Assembly: GCA_018268755.1 (NCBI GenBank)
Contig: JAFDVW010000015.1
Location: 1 to 64,000 of the forward strand
DNA length: 64,000 nucleotides
Origin: Acidobacteriota bacterium
GTDB taxonomy: Bacteria > Acidobacteriota > Terriglobia > Terriglobales > Acidobacteriaceae
Direction: 5' to 3'
Under the pieces are notes generated by a model. It had not been told where the DNA came from. It did not search any database and was given only the letters and a program-made list of their open reading frames with translations. The translations under genes and the position numbers were made by a program. This document shows positions 44,239-52,537 of this stretch, piece by piece (positions within the stretch are counted from its first letter, which is position 1; every line of letters starts with the position of its first letter).

Positions 44239-44267
44239 GAACATTCACTGCAAAACAATCCAAAACA

Positions 44268-44354
44268 AAACGGGGTTGACTGAACCGCGGATGTCGTCAA
44301 CCCCTTGAAGAATGTTCCAATGACATCATTGGATGCCTCTACGATCCGCGGTTT
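44268..44354 (-). terminator. Alternative hairpins in the 3-prime region of the small peptide gene, with terminator
   Basis: GGGGTTGAC (44272-44280) pairs with GTCAACCCC (44296-44304); in the minus direction this stem is followed by GTTTTGTTTTGG, a good terminator tail. The loop of that stem contains AACCGCGGAT (44283-44292), which can instead pair with ATCCGCGGTT (44344-44353). A third small stem, TCCAATGA-ca-TCATTGGA (44316-44333), lies inside. The two large stems are mutually exclusive or form a pseudoknot. Confidence 0.6.
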
Positions 44355-44493
44355 AGAGACCGCAGTTTGGTTTTCGGGGCGGGCACAACGGAATCGGCCC
44401 ACCATCCGGCGCAGGAACCACCGGAGCAGCGACCGAAACGTAGGTGCACACCATACCTACCATCAGGAGCAGAATCCTGACCGCACGTTTCAT
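44353..44493 (-). CDS. Small exported peptide, 46 residues
   Basis: MKRAVRILLLMVGMVCTYVS begins the peptide: two to three basic residues and a hydrophobic stretch form a signal sequence, cleaved probably after SVAA, leaving about 22 residues rich in Pro with two Cys (PLCPPRKPNC). AAGGAG lies seven bases before the ATG, a strong SD, and terminator-like structures follow directly, so I believe it is a real gene. A frame to 44577 exists but that part looks non-coding. Function is unknown; the two-Cys mature peptide could be a secreted signal, bacteriocin-like or a short lipoprotein-like peptide. Confidence 0.65.
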   Translation of the reverse strand: MKRAVRILLLMVGMVCTYVSVAAPVVPAPDGGPIPLCPPRKPNCGL

Positions 44494-44748
44494 TGTTTGT
44501 CTCCTTGATTGTTGCTTACGTGCAGATTCCCCTGGGAGAGAATCCTCACGGCCAGAAATTATACAAGAGCGATGCAAATGCTTTCATAAAAGCAGGATGA
44601 AAAAGAAGGTTTGACGGAATCGGAGCTCTTGCTGGTGAGAAAGAACCGGCAACTCGATCAATAAGTTATCGGTGAGGGGCCCTGTGTGTAATCTTTTGCG
44701 GGGGATATCTGCTTTTCAGATCGCGGCGTTTCAAAAGCGGAACATGGG

Positions 44749-45663
44749 CTATTTGGCTTTGGCGGATTTCGCCGAGGGTACGGCCGGGGGCGGGGCCGGT
44801 TCATGCGCGGTGGGCTTCCTGGGCAAGGGCAGGTCGGGAAGATTGTCCCCTTCATTGCTGCGCGAGAAGGCCCGCTCCACCATGCCTTCAAACATGGGGA
44901 TGAGGGAATCCTCGGGATGGGGACGGCGAATCTCGCCCAAGCTGTGGTCCCAGCGCTGCGACATCAGCAAGGTGGAATCCACCTTGCGCACCGCGCTCTC
45001 CGTCACCATATAAAAAAGCCAGATCAGAATGCTGGCGTTGTAGGCAATCATGTTGGAGAGGTCGGCGGTGGTGGCTTGCACATGCACGCTGGCCCGTAAG
45101 GCGACCGCGATCAGTTCCACGCCGGCAAAACTACCGAACCCCAGGGCAATGCCGAAACTGTGCTGCCGCCAGGAAATTCCCAGGTAGCGCGGAAACACCA
45201 GCAGGAACAGAATCAGCCCCACCTGAATGACGCGCACACAGCGCTGCACAGTAATGATGGCCTGAATGAGCGGGCCGGCCGAAACCACGGTGCTGGCGGC
45301 GGCCACCACACCGGCGACCAGCAGCATGACCAGGGCGGCCCACTTGAACAGGATCGATCCCAGGTCCTTCAAGGCATGGTAGGGACGAAAAATATCCAGG
45401 AAGATTTCGTGGATGACCTTGAATCCGATCACCAGACTGACCACCGCGCAAATCCAGTAGGAATAGAAGTAAAAGGGATAGTTGTCGGTGTGATAGGCGG
45501 TAAAGGTCAGCCCAAAGACGAACACCTCGAAGGCGAGATAGGCGAAAAAGACGGGAAAGAGCCGATGTAGCTTCCGCCAGACCATGACTCCCGCCACCGC
45601 GGCTTGCAGCACCGGGTGGGCGATCCACAACGCGTAATAGATCAGCTGGATTCGGGGGGTCAT
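44749..45663 (-). CDS. Seven-transmembrane protein of unknown function
   Basis: A 304-residue membrane protein with seven predicted helices (about residues 5-27, 34-53, 63-85, 105-125, 132-156, 166-188, 200-222) and a charged cytoplasmic tail of about 80 residues that ends Pro/Ala/Lys-rich (HEPAPPPAVPSAKSAKAK). I know no characterised relative; similar proteins are frequent in Acidobacteria. The 258-base upstream space contains four GGTAACC-type half-sites. The 255 bases downstream, to the small peptide gene, show nothing else. Confidence 0.75.
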   Translation of the reverse strand: MTPRIQLIYYALWIAHPVLQAAVAGVMVWRKLHRLFPVFFAYLAFEVFVFGLTFTAYHTDNYPFYFYSYWICAVVSLVIGFKVIHEIFLDIFRPYHALKDLGSILFKWAALVMLLVAGVVAAASTVVSAGPLIQAIITVQRCVRVIQVGLILFLLVFPRYLGISWRQHSFGIALGFGSFAGVELIAVALRASVHVQATTADLSNMIAYNASILIWLFYMVTESAVRKVDSTLLMSQRWDHSLGEIRRPHPEDSLIPMFEGMVERAFSRSNEGDNLPDLPLPRKPTAHEPAPPPAVPSAKSAKAK

Positions 45664-45775
45664 CCTGAGAGGCGTGCTCCCGAGCCGTTTGGCCCTAAAT
45701 GGGAAACTCTACTAGCCTTTTCTCTCCTTATAGTTAGAAACTTTAACAGGTTCCAGAGGGGGGTCAACGAACCGT

Positions 45776-45900
45776 GGTAACCAGGCGGGGTGGTTACCTT
45801 CATCGGCTCCTAAACCATAGAAACTTAGGCACATTTCCGGAGATCGCCGCGCCATTGAGGGAGCCCTCCGCGGTTACTTTGGGGGAGAGTGGTAACCCGC
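45776..45900. promoter_or_regulatory. Two inverted repeats of GGTTACC half-sites upstream of the 7-TM gene
   Basis: GGTAACCA (45776-45783) faces TGGTTACC (45791-45798), and GCGGTTAC (about 45870) faces GTAACCCGC (about 45892-45900). Four like half-sites in 125 bases, between the 7-TM gene and the upstream DUF58 gene, suggest cooperative binding of a regulator. Factor unknown. Confidence 0.4.
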
Positions 45901-45921
45901 CCTTGTTCTGATTTCGAAAAC

Positions 45922-47403
45922 TCACCGCCCAGAAGGTGCCGCCTGGGCTCGCGAGGATTGCATAGGCAAGAAGTACGATGCGCTGCGCAGGGCCGGGGGG
46001 AAGGCCGCCGGGGGGCGAGCCGTGATCAGCAGGTGAAAGGCATCGGAAGGCGGCAGCTCCTCGAGAAACGACGGGCCGACGGCGGGCGCGATCAGGGCCA
46101 GGTGCCGGAGAAAGAGGTGCACGTCTTTGCCTTCCCCGCTATGGCCGGACACGGCAAATGAAACGTCGGCGTTGGCCAGGGTGAAGTGCCACGCCAGAGA
46201 GGCGGCCAGGGTGACGGCCGTTTCGTAATCCGCCTCGGCCACCTCGCCCGGCGCCGGATTATCAAAGATGATGCGCAGCTTACGCTCGTCCTCGCGGCTG
46301 AACTCGCGGACTTTCAATGATCCCGATTTGGCGGTCGCTTTCCAATCCACATAACGCGCGGAGTCCTCCGGCAAGTGCTCGCGAATGCGGTAGAGATCCG
46401 AGCCTTGCCCACGCAGAAAAGAGGTCCACTCGCCGGTGATGCTGGGCAAGATCTGCAGCCAGGTCTCCTGCGGCAAGAGAGGAGGATAGACAATAACTTC
46501 GCGCGCCAGGGGCACGCGGCGGGTTTTGAGCAGAAAGGCGAAGGGGAAACGCGTGGCCAAACCAAAGCCTTCCTGCTGATAGCGGCCCCGGCGGTCAAAA
46601 TGCAACTCCAGCTCCGCGGTCAATTGCCCGCCGGGAGGCACGAAGGGAAAGTAGATCGAACCTTGGAAAAGGCCTGCATGGGCCTGGGGTTTAGGCACGC
46701 GGCGCAGCTTGCGATCGGGCACCTGAAGCCAATGGCGGGCGCGTCCCGGCCCGGGAGGGAAGAAAAATACCGAGGGCACCCACTGCCACTGCATGGCCGG
46801 TTTGTGCGAAGCCCACGCCATCACGTGCACGGAGAACGAGGGCAGGCGCCGGCGCGGGTTCTTCAGTACAAAGCGTCCCAGCAAAATCTGGTGAGCAAAA
46901 ACGGACTCGGGCAGTTGCAGGTCGAGCTCCAGATCGCGCAGCACCCAGGCAGAAGCCACTCCGGAAACCAGGATAGCGGCCAGCATGACCGAGACGATGA
47001 TGTAGAGGAGATTGTTGCCGGTATTGAACGCCGCCACACTGATCAGCACAATGACCAGGACATACACCACGCCGATGCGAGTGACCTCGTAGTGGAAGGC
47101 ATCGCGCGCCCGCCCTCCGACGACCCGGCGCGCCAGGTAGGGGACGGTGGTCAGGCCGACCATCACCGCCAACAGCAGAGCGGTCGAGGCCAGAATCAAG
47201 GTACCCCAGAGATTGCCGGACTCGCGGAAGACGGTGGAAAACAAGGCCGCGGCAAAAGCCAGCACCAAACCCACCAGGGCAAGGAGAAAGCGCACCCAGA
47301 CCTCAGGCACTTCCCGTTTCATACCCAGCCAAAAGCGCGCTACCGGGCCTGCCTCATGCTCCCATGAGCTGGCTTGGCGGCGGATTGGATTGGACGCTGG
47401 CAT
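45922..47403 (-). CDS. DUF58 domain membrane protein
   Basis: A 493-residue protein. Three to four N-terminal helices (about 35-80 and 105-155) precede a beta domain and a DUF58 domain with the conserved motif DLYRIREHLPEDSARYVDWKA near residue 340 and a VWA-like C-terminal region. DUF58 proteins usually work with MoxR AAA+ ATPases in envelope or cofactor maturation; no MoxR gene adjoins it here. It starts six bases after the PGPGW gene stop, so the two are one transcript. Confidence 0.88.
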   Translation of the reverse strand: MPASNPIRRQASSWEHEAGPVARFWLGMKREVPEVWVRFLLALVGLVLAFAAALFSTVFRESGNLWGTLILASTALLLAVMVGLTTVPYLARRVVGGRARDAFHYEVTRIGVVYVLVIVLISVAAFNTGNNLLYIIVSVMLAAILVSGVASAWVLRDLELDLQLPESVFAHQILLGRFVLKNPRRRLPSFSVHVMAWASHKPAMQWQWVPSVFFFPPGPGRARHWLQVPDRKLRRVPKPQAHAGLFQGSIYFPFVPPGGQLTAELELHFDRRGRYQQEGFGLATRFPFAFLLKTRRVPLAREVIVYPPLLPQETWLQILPSITGEWTSFLRGQGSDLYRIREHLPEDSARYVDWKATAKSGSLKVREFSREDERKLRIIFDNPAPGEVAEADYETAVTLAASLAWHFTLANADVSFAVSGHSGEGKDVHLFLRHLALIAPAVGPSFLEELPPSDAFHLLITARPPAAFPPALRSASYFLPMQSSRAQAAPSGR

Positions 47404-47409
47404 GAGAAT

Positions 47410-47679
47410 TCAATCGGGTTGGCGCTGCCCGGTCAGGCGCTGCAACCAGGAAGAGGCCCGGTGCGTGGCCTGGTCGGCGATCCCCGCAATTCTGGGGAAA
47501 CGCTGGCGTATTTTGCTGAGCAGATGATGGGCCCAGACATATTCCGACGAAAGAATGGCCAGACCTATCAGCAAAAACAGCACTCCCTGCAAAATGGGCA
47601 GAAAGAGTCCCAGGATGCCCAGAACAATAAAGGCCCAGCCGACAATCAAAATAAGAATGCGTTTTACATGGCGATTCAT
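47410..47679 (-). CDS. Small two-helix membrane protein, PGPGW family
   Basis: An 89-residue protein with two hydrophobic helices (ILILIVGWAFIVLGILGLFLPIL and GVLFLLIGLAILSSEY) joined by a short loop and a basic C-terminal tail (SKIRQRFPRIAG). This is the pattern of the PGPGW transmembrane family, function unknown. I took ATG 47679 rather than a TTG 15 bases upstream. It lies between the DedA gene (66 bases upstream) and DUF58 (six bases downstream). Confidence 0.75.
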   Translation of the reverse strand: MNRHVKRILILIVGWAFIVLGILGLFLPILQGVLFLLIGLAILSSEYVWAHHLLSKIRQRFPRIAGIADQATHRASSWLQRLTGQRQPD

Positions 47680-47745
47680 TAAAGATGGCCCCAAGCCACT
47701 CCTACCCCAAATTCAACTCCCGCCGCAGCGCTACTTGTATAGACG

Positions 47746-48363
47746 CTAGGAATCCACTTTTTTGCTGCTTTTTTTCCGCTTGTACCAAAACACGGCCAAT
47801 AGCACCGCCGCCGCGAACAGAATCCCCAGATTGACGCCGCGAATGACGTGCATTACGTGGTGCCAGTGTTTCCCGGAGAAGTAGCCGGCCGCGGAAATCA
47901 CACTGACCCATACCACCGCGCCCAGGAAGTTGTAGACCACAAATTTGCGCCAATGCATGCGCAGGACTCCGGCCAAGGGCCCGGAAATGACGCGCATGCC
48001 GGCCACAAAGCGGGCGAAGAAGATGGCTGTAGCGCCGTAGCGCGCAAAGAAGCTCTCCGCCTTGGCAATGCTCTCGCCGCGAATGCGAAACACCTCGCGA
48101 TAGCGCGCCAACAGGGGCAGGCCGCCGAAATGACCAATGGCGAAGCCGATGTTGTCCCCCAGGGTGGCGGCGCAGGTGCCGACCAGGATGATGTACGGCA
48201 GCCGCAGGTGGTGCTGCGAATAGGCCAGGAAGCTGGCCAGCAGCAACACGCTTTCCCCCGGCACCGGCAACCCCGCGTTCTCCAGCAACAGCGCCAGCGC
48301 AATTGCCCCGTAGCCGTATTGCACCAGAAGTTCGCGAAAAAACTCGAAGACGTGGAAAGCCAT
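47746..48363 (-). CDS. DedA-family (VTT domain) membrane protein
   Basis: A 205-residue polytopic inner-membrane protein. DedA hallmarks: E-N-x-G-x-P-x-P-G-E-S (ENAGLPVPGES) in the first re-entrant region, GDNIGFAIGHFGG, and FARFVAGMRVISGPLAGVLRM with the essential Arg. Bacterial DedA proteins flip undecaprenyl phosphate or phospholipids and support envelope homeostasis. Start ATG 48363 is preferred over one seven codons upstream. A basic tail (WYKRKKSSKK) is cytoplasmic. Confidence 0.92.
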   Translation of the reverse strand: MAFHVFEFFRELLVQYGYGAIALALLLENAGLPVPGESVLLLASFLAYSQHHLRLPYIILVGTCAATLGDNIGFAIGHFGGLPLLARYREVFRIRGESIAKAESFFARYGATAIFFARFVAGMRVISGPLAGVLRMHWRKFVVYNFLGAVVWVSVISAAGYFSGKHWHHVMHVIRGVNLGILFAAAVLLAVFWYKRKKSSKKVDS

Positions 48364-48452
48364 AAACCATCCGGGCCATACCAACCGGGCGGCGATTCAG
48401 GAATTCGTGGTGTTGTATGGCGATGGTAACAGAGGCCAGACAGGAGGGCCGA

Positions 48453-49334
48453 TTACCGAGGTGTCGGTTCGGCCAGCAGAAATTCCTCGACCGCGCGGTT
48501 GAAAACGTCCGGCATTTCCTCATAGGGAAGGTGTCCGACGCCGGGCAGCAGGAGGGTACGGCAGTCCGCCAGCGCTTTTTCCAGATGCGCGGCGGAAGCG
48601 GGCGACACCGCGCCATCGCGTGTCCCCCAGATCAGGAGGGTAGGAACAGGACCGATCTGCGGCAACATAGCCTGCAAGTCCTGCAGGCTGGGGTTCCAGC
48701 TGCGCAGGATGGACAGCGCATGCTCGAAACCTCCCGGAGTCAGCAGCGGAGCGCGATAGCCTTGCAGGGTGCCGGGAGGAATACGGGCGGTGTCTCCGTA
48801 GAGACGGCGCAGAAGCCGGTCGTGCACAAAACCCAGCAGCGGTAACCCATGTCCGACCAGAGGAGCCAAGAACGGGTGACTGAGCCAGCGCGAGATGCGC
48901 TTGCCATGCTCGGACCAGGGATTGACGGGAGCGGCCAGCACCATGCGGCGAACACGCCGCGGATGTAGCGCTGCGGCCATGAGCACCACGCCGCCGCCGT
49001 GCGAACTCCCCAAAAGATCGCACTGCTCCAGAGCCAGCGCATCGAGAAAACGCCAGAGCCGTTCCGCGCTGGCGCGCAGGCTGCAATCCAGGCCGGGCGG
49101 GCGTTCGGAGAAGCCCGCGCCCAAAGTGTCTACGGCGTAGAGGGTGCGATGAGAAGAGAGCGCGGGAAGCACGAAACGCCAGGAGAAGGAGTAACCCAGT
49201 AGACCATGCAGCAAAACCAGGGGAGGCCCGGAGCCAAAACGGAAGTAGCGCATGCCCGCTCCCTCGACCATCACCCACTGCTCGTGGGGCGCACCGGGCA
49301 GGAAATTTTCCGGGCTCCAGGACAACTCTTTCAC
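48453..49334 (-). CDS. Alpha/beta hydrolase
   Basis: A 293-residue alpha/beta-hydrolase. Oxyanion HGLLGYSFSW near residue 43, nucleophile elbow GSSHGG with Ser111, acid in WGTRDGAVS and His in GVGHLPYEE. A lid of about 60 residues (WSEHGKRISRWLSHPF) is inserted after strand 6. Esterase, lipase, epoxide hydrolase and haloalkane dehalogenase are all possible. There is no signal peptide. The start is GTG. It begins the minus-strand run with DedA, PGPGW and DUF58. Confidence 0.88.
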   Translation of the reverse strand: MKELSWSPENFLPGAPHEQWVMVEGAGMRYFRFGSGPPLVLLHGLLGYSFSWRFVLPALSSHRTLYAVDTLGAGFSERPPGLDCSLRASAERLWRFLDALALEQCDLLGSSHGGGVVLMAAALHPRRVRRMVLAAPVNPWSEHGKRISRWLSHPFLAPLVGHGLPLLGFVHDRLLRRLYGDTARIPPGTLQGYRAPLLTPGGFEHALSILRSWNPSLQDLQAMLPQIGPVPTLLIWGTRDGAVSPASAAHLEKALADCRTLLLPGVGHLPYEEMPDVFNRAVEEFLLAEPTPR

Positions 49335-49711
49335 GCTGCGGGGAGTCTACCCCAAGAGTAGTACTTCTGTCGCTTTGTGCCGGGGAGCAGCCACTGCTCC
49401 CCGCTTTTTGGCGGAGCTGGCCGCCAGTTCCAGGGCCCCATCGCTCCACACTCAAAACTCAGGCCGGCCTGAGGCAAAGCGCAGGGCCGAGAGATGCCAG
49501 CGTGAAGGGTAATGCCAGCCTCGCCAACCGTTTACCAAATGCCACAGATTCACTTCCAAAAACTGTATCAATCTTTGCACAGGCCTTTTATAATCAGTGA
49601 AGTTGTTCACAAGACTGTAGTTAGAGTCTTGCTCAGAAGCCACCACGTGGCCCCCAACGTGCTTTATTTTTTTGACGGTGTGCGTGTCTGCCTGGCCCTG
49701 ACCCAAGCTCC
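49335..49711. other. 377-base divergent intergenic region with orphan hairpins
   Basis: No gene is visible. It contains a terminator-like hairpin at 49381-49409, a perfect palindrome CTCAGGCCGGCCTGAG at 49458-49473, and TATAAT at 49589-49594 about 120 bases before the sensor kinase start; the last has no matching -35 at 16-18 bases. Confidence 0.5.
49381..49409 (+). terminator. Orphan terminator-like hairpin
   Basis: CGGGGAGCAG/CTGCTCCCCG, a perfect 10-bp stem with 3-base loop, followed on the plus strand by CTTTTTGG. No plus-strand gene lies upstream; the gene to the left runs the other way. It may end a small RNA or be a repeat. Confidence 0.45.
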
Positions 49712-52537
49712 ATGAATCGAGAGATCCAAATCCGCTTTACGGCGATCTTGCTGGCGCTGCTGACGGTAGCGGCCGTGGTGTTGGCCGGCATCAATTTCCA
49801 AAAGGAGCGCGCTTATCAGATTCCCTATGACGGGGTCTGGTGGGTGGAGCACAATGGCGCCTTCCTCGCCGACCGCGTGGAAGCCAATGGCCCGGGGGCC
49901 AAAGCGGGCATCCTGGCCGGGGACCAGCTGGAGGCGATTGACCAGCGCCCGGTGAAAAATGGCGCGGCCCTGGCGCGGCAGCTGTATCGCATCGGGGTGT
50001 GGTCGAAGGCCACCTATTCGCTGGTGCGACAGTCGGTGCCGGTGGATATGACGGTGATTCTGGTGCCGGCGGAGCGCTCGCTGAACCACTGGCTGCGCCT
50101 GATTGCCCTCATCTACCTAGGGATTGGACTGTATGTGTTGTTGCGCCGCTGGACCGCCCCCAGTTCCACCCACTTCTACGTTTTCTGCCTGGTGTCGTTT
50201 ATTTTTTACGCCTTCCACTACACCGGCAAGCTGAATCAGTTTGACTGGACGATTTACTGGGGCAACGTGGCCGCGGGCCTGCTGCAACCGGCCCTGTTCT
50301 TGCATTTTGTGCTGACCTTCCCGGAGAAGCGCGGGTTCATCCGCCGCAATCCCTGGACGGTGCCGCTGATCTACGTGCCAGGTGTGGTGCTGATGGCGCT
50401 ACACGTGGCCGCTTTCCGCTGGCTGCAGGCCAGCGAACGCCTGCGCTGGAACATGGACCGCCTGGAGATGGGCTATCTGGCGTTCTTCCTGGCAGCAGCC
50501 GCGGCCGTGCTCTGGTATAGCTACCGGCGGGCGCGCACCACCATCCTGCGCCAGCAGCTGAAGTGGGTGACCCGCGGCACCATCCTGGCAATTACGCCTT
50601 ACACGCTGTTCTACATCGTGCCCTACCTGAGCGGATCGCAGCTCACGACGCTCATGAAGGTGTCGGTGCTGTCTCTGGGCTTGCTGCCGCTGACGTTCGG
50701 CTATGCCATTTTCCGCTACCGCCTGATGGACGTCGACCTGATTTTCAAGCGGGGCATGGTGTACACGCTGGCGGCGGCGGCGATTGCAGGGGCTTATTTC
50801 GGCGTAGTGGCCGGCATCGCTGTGCTGGTAGGAACGCGCGTGCCCAGCACCGGCACCACCGGGTTGGTGCTGGTCATCGTGGTCACGGCGCTATTGTTCG
50901 AGCCGCTGCGCAAATGGATCCAGGACGGCATTGACCAGTTCTTCTACCGCACGCGCTACGACTACCGCAAAACCCTGATCGAGTTCGGACGCGAGCTGAG
51001 TTCGGAGACCGACCTCGACAAGATGCTGACTTCGGTGGTCGACCGCCTGTCGCGGACCCTGTTGGTGGACCGCCTGGCCATTTTCCTGTCTTCGACCGAG
51101 CCCGCTGAGCGCATGCAACTGGCCAAGTCCTTCGGCATGGGACCGGCCAGCGGACTGGACCTGAGCTTCCTGCGCGAGCCGCGTATCGAACTGGAAGCCG
51201 GCCACTTGTTTTTTGAGAACACCCACCAGGTGCCGCGGGAATCCGCCGGCGCGCAGGAAACCATCGGCAAGCTGGATCTGAATTACTACATCCCTTGTCG
51301 TTCGCAACGGCGCATTATCGCGGTCCTGGGACTGGGTAAGACCGTCAACGGAGACTTCCTTTCCAGCGAAGATGTGGAACTGCTGGAGACGCTGGCGGGC
51401 TACATCGGCATTGCCATTCAGAACGCCCGCCTCTACGCCTCGCTGGAGCAGAAAGTCACCGAATATGAGCGGCTGAAGGACTTCAACGAAAACATCGTGG
51501 AGTCCATCAACGTGGGCGTGATGGCGGTAGACCTGGCCGACCGCATCGAGTCCTGGAACTCGCAGATGGAAGTAATGTACGCTCTGCCGCGCTCCCAGGC
51601 CCTGGGCCGCACGCTTGATGAGGTATTCCCTGCCGCCTTCGCGGAAGAGTTCTATCGGGTACGGCAGAACCCAGGCATCCACAACCTCTACAAGTTCCGT
51701 CTGGGCACGCCGACCGGGGAAAATCGCACGGTGAACGCCGCTATTGCGCCTCTGGTCACGCGCAAGTTCAACGTAATCGGCCGCCTCATCATCATGGACG
51801 ACATCACCGAGCGGGTGGAACTGGAGTCGCAACTCTCCCAGGCCGACAAGCTCTCGTCCATCGGATTGCTGGCGGCGGGCGTGGCGCATGAAGTCAACAC
51901 CCCGCTGGCGGTGATCTCGTCTTACGCGCAGATGCTCTCCAAGCAGGTACAGGACGACCCGAAGAAAAGCGTGCTGCTGGAAAAAATCACCCGCCAAACC
52001 TTCCGCGCCTCGGAGATCGTCAACAACCTGCTGAACTTTTCGCGGACCAGCGGCACGGAATTCAGCGACGTGGACGTCAACAAGGTGATCCACGACACCA
52101 TGGGCTTGCTGGAGCACCAGTTCAAGACCGCCAAAATCCGCGTGGAAAATGATCTGTGCGACCATCTGCCGGCCATCCCGGGCAACCCCGGCCGCCTGCA
52201 GCAGGTGTTCCTGAATCTGTTCCTGAACGCCAAAGACGCCATGCCGGAAGGCGGCACCTTACGCATCGCCACCGGCAACGGCGAGGGCGTGAGCGTGCGC
52301 GTTTCCGATACCGGCGCGGGAATTGCCCAGGAGCACATCCAGCGCATCTACGATCCCTTCTTCACCACCAAATCGGCGCCCCGGGAAGGCCAGGGCAAAG
52401 GCACGGGGCTTGGCCTCTCCGTGACCTACGGCATTATCCAGGAGCACGCCGGCAGCATCCGGGTCGAGAGTAGCCCGGGACAAGGCACCACGTTCTATCT
52501 AGATTTTCCGCTCACGAGGAAAACGGTCCATGTCTGA
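49712..52537 (+). CDS. PDZ/multi-TM/GAF/PAS sensor histidine kinase
   Basis: A 941-residue membrane kinase. Parts in order: one helix (8-27), a PDZ domain outside the membrane (about 35-120: VEANGPGAKAGILAGDQLEAID), about nine further helices (130-405), GAF (about 435-590), PAS (about 595-715: NVGVMAVDLADRIESWN), HisKA with His725 in GVAHEVNTPLAVIS and HATPase (N-box LFLNAKDAM, G1 DTGAGI, G2 GTGLGLSV). Its C-terminus overlaps the NtrC-type gene by eight bases, so it is the cognate kinase. The PDZ suggests it reads an exposed C-terminus of an envelope protein; that is inference. Confidence 0.93.
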   Translation: MNREIQIRFTAILLALLTVAAVVLAGINFQKERAYQIPYDGVWWVEHNGAFLADRVEANGPGAKAGILAGDQLEAIDQRPVKNGAALARQLYRIGVWSKATYSLVRQSVPVDMTVILVPAERSLNHWLRLIALIYLGIGLYVLLRRWTAPSSTHFYVFCLVSFIFYAFHYTGKLNQFDWTIYWGNVAAGLLQPALFLHFVLTFPEKRGFIRRNPWTVPLIYVPGVVLMALHVAAFRWLQASERLRWNMDRLEMGYLAFFLAAAAAVLWYSYRRARTTILRQQLKWVTRGTILAITPYTLFYIVPYLSGSQLTTLMKVSVLSLGLLPLTFGYAIFRYRLMDVDLIFKRGMVYTLAAAAIAGAYFGVVAGIAVLVGTRVPSTGTTGLVLVIVVTALLFEPLRKWIQDGIDQFFYRTRYDYRKTLIEFGRELSSETDLDKMLTSVVDRLSRTLLVDRLAIFLSSTEPAERMQLAKSFGMGPASGLDLSFLREPRIELEAGHLFFENTHQVPRESAGAQETIGKLDLNYYIPCRSQRRIIAVLGLGKTVNGDFLSSEDVELLETLAGYIGIAIQNARLYASLEQKVTEYERLKDFNENIVESINVGVMAVDLADRIESWNSQMEVMYALPRSQALGRTLDEVFPAAFAEEFYRVRQNPGIHNLYKFRLGTPTGENRTVNAAIAPLVTRKFNVIGRLIIMDDITERVELESQLSQADKLSSIGLLAAGVAHEVNTPLAVISSYAQMLSKQVQDDPKKSVLLEKITRQTFRASEIVNNLLNFSRTSGTEFSDVDVNKVIHDTMGLLEHQFKTAKIRVENDLCDHLPAIPGNPGRLQQVFLNLFLNAKDAMPEGGTLRIATGNGEGVSVRVSDTGAGIAQEHIQRIYDPFFTTKSAPREGQGKGTGLGLSVTYGIIQEHAGSIRVESSPGQGTTFYLDFPLTRKTVHV

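Noticed and set aside
47702..48616. A 304-codon minus-strand frame over the DedA gene
   Set aside because: DedA has strong family motifs in another frame over the same region, so this one is a shadow.
49575..49594. TTGCAC and TATAAT before the sensor kinase gene
   Set aside because: The spacer is 8 bases, far from 17, so they are not one promoter; only the TATAAT box is left, which is not enough.
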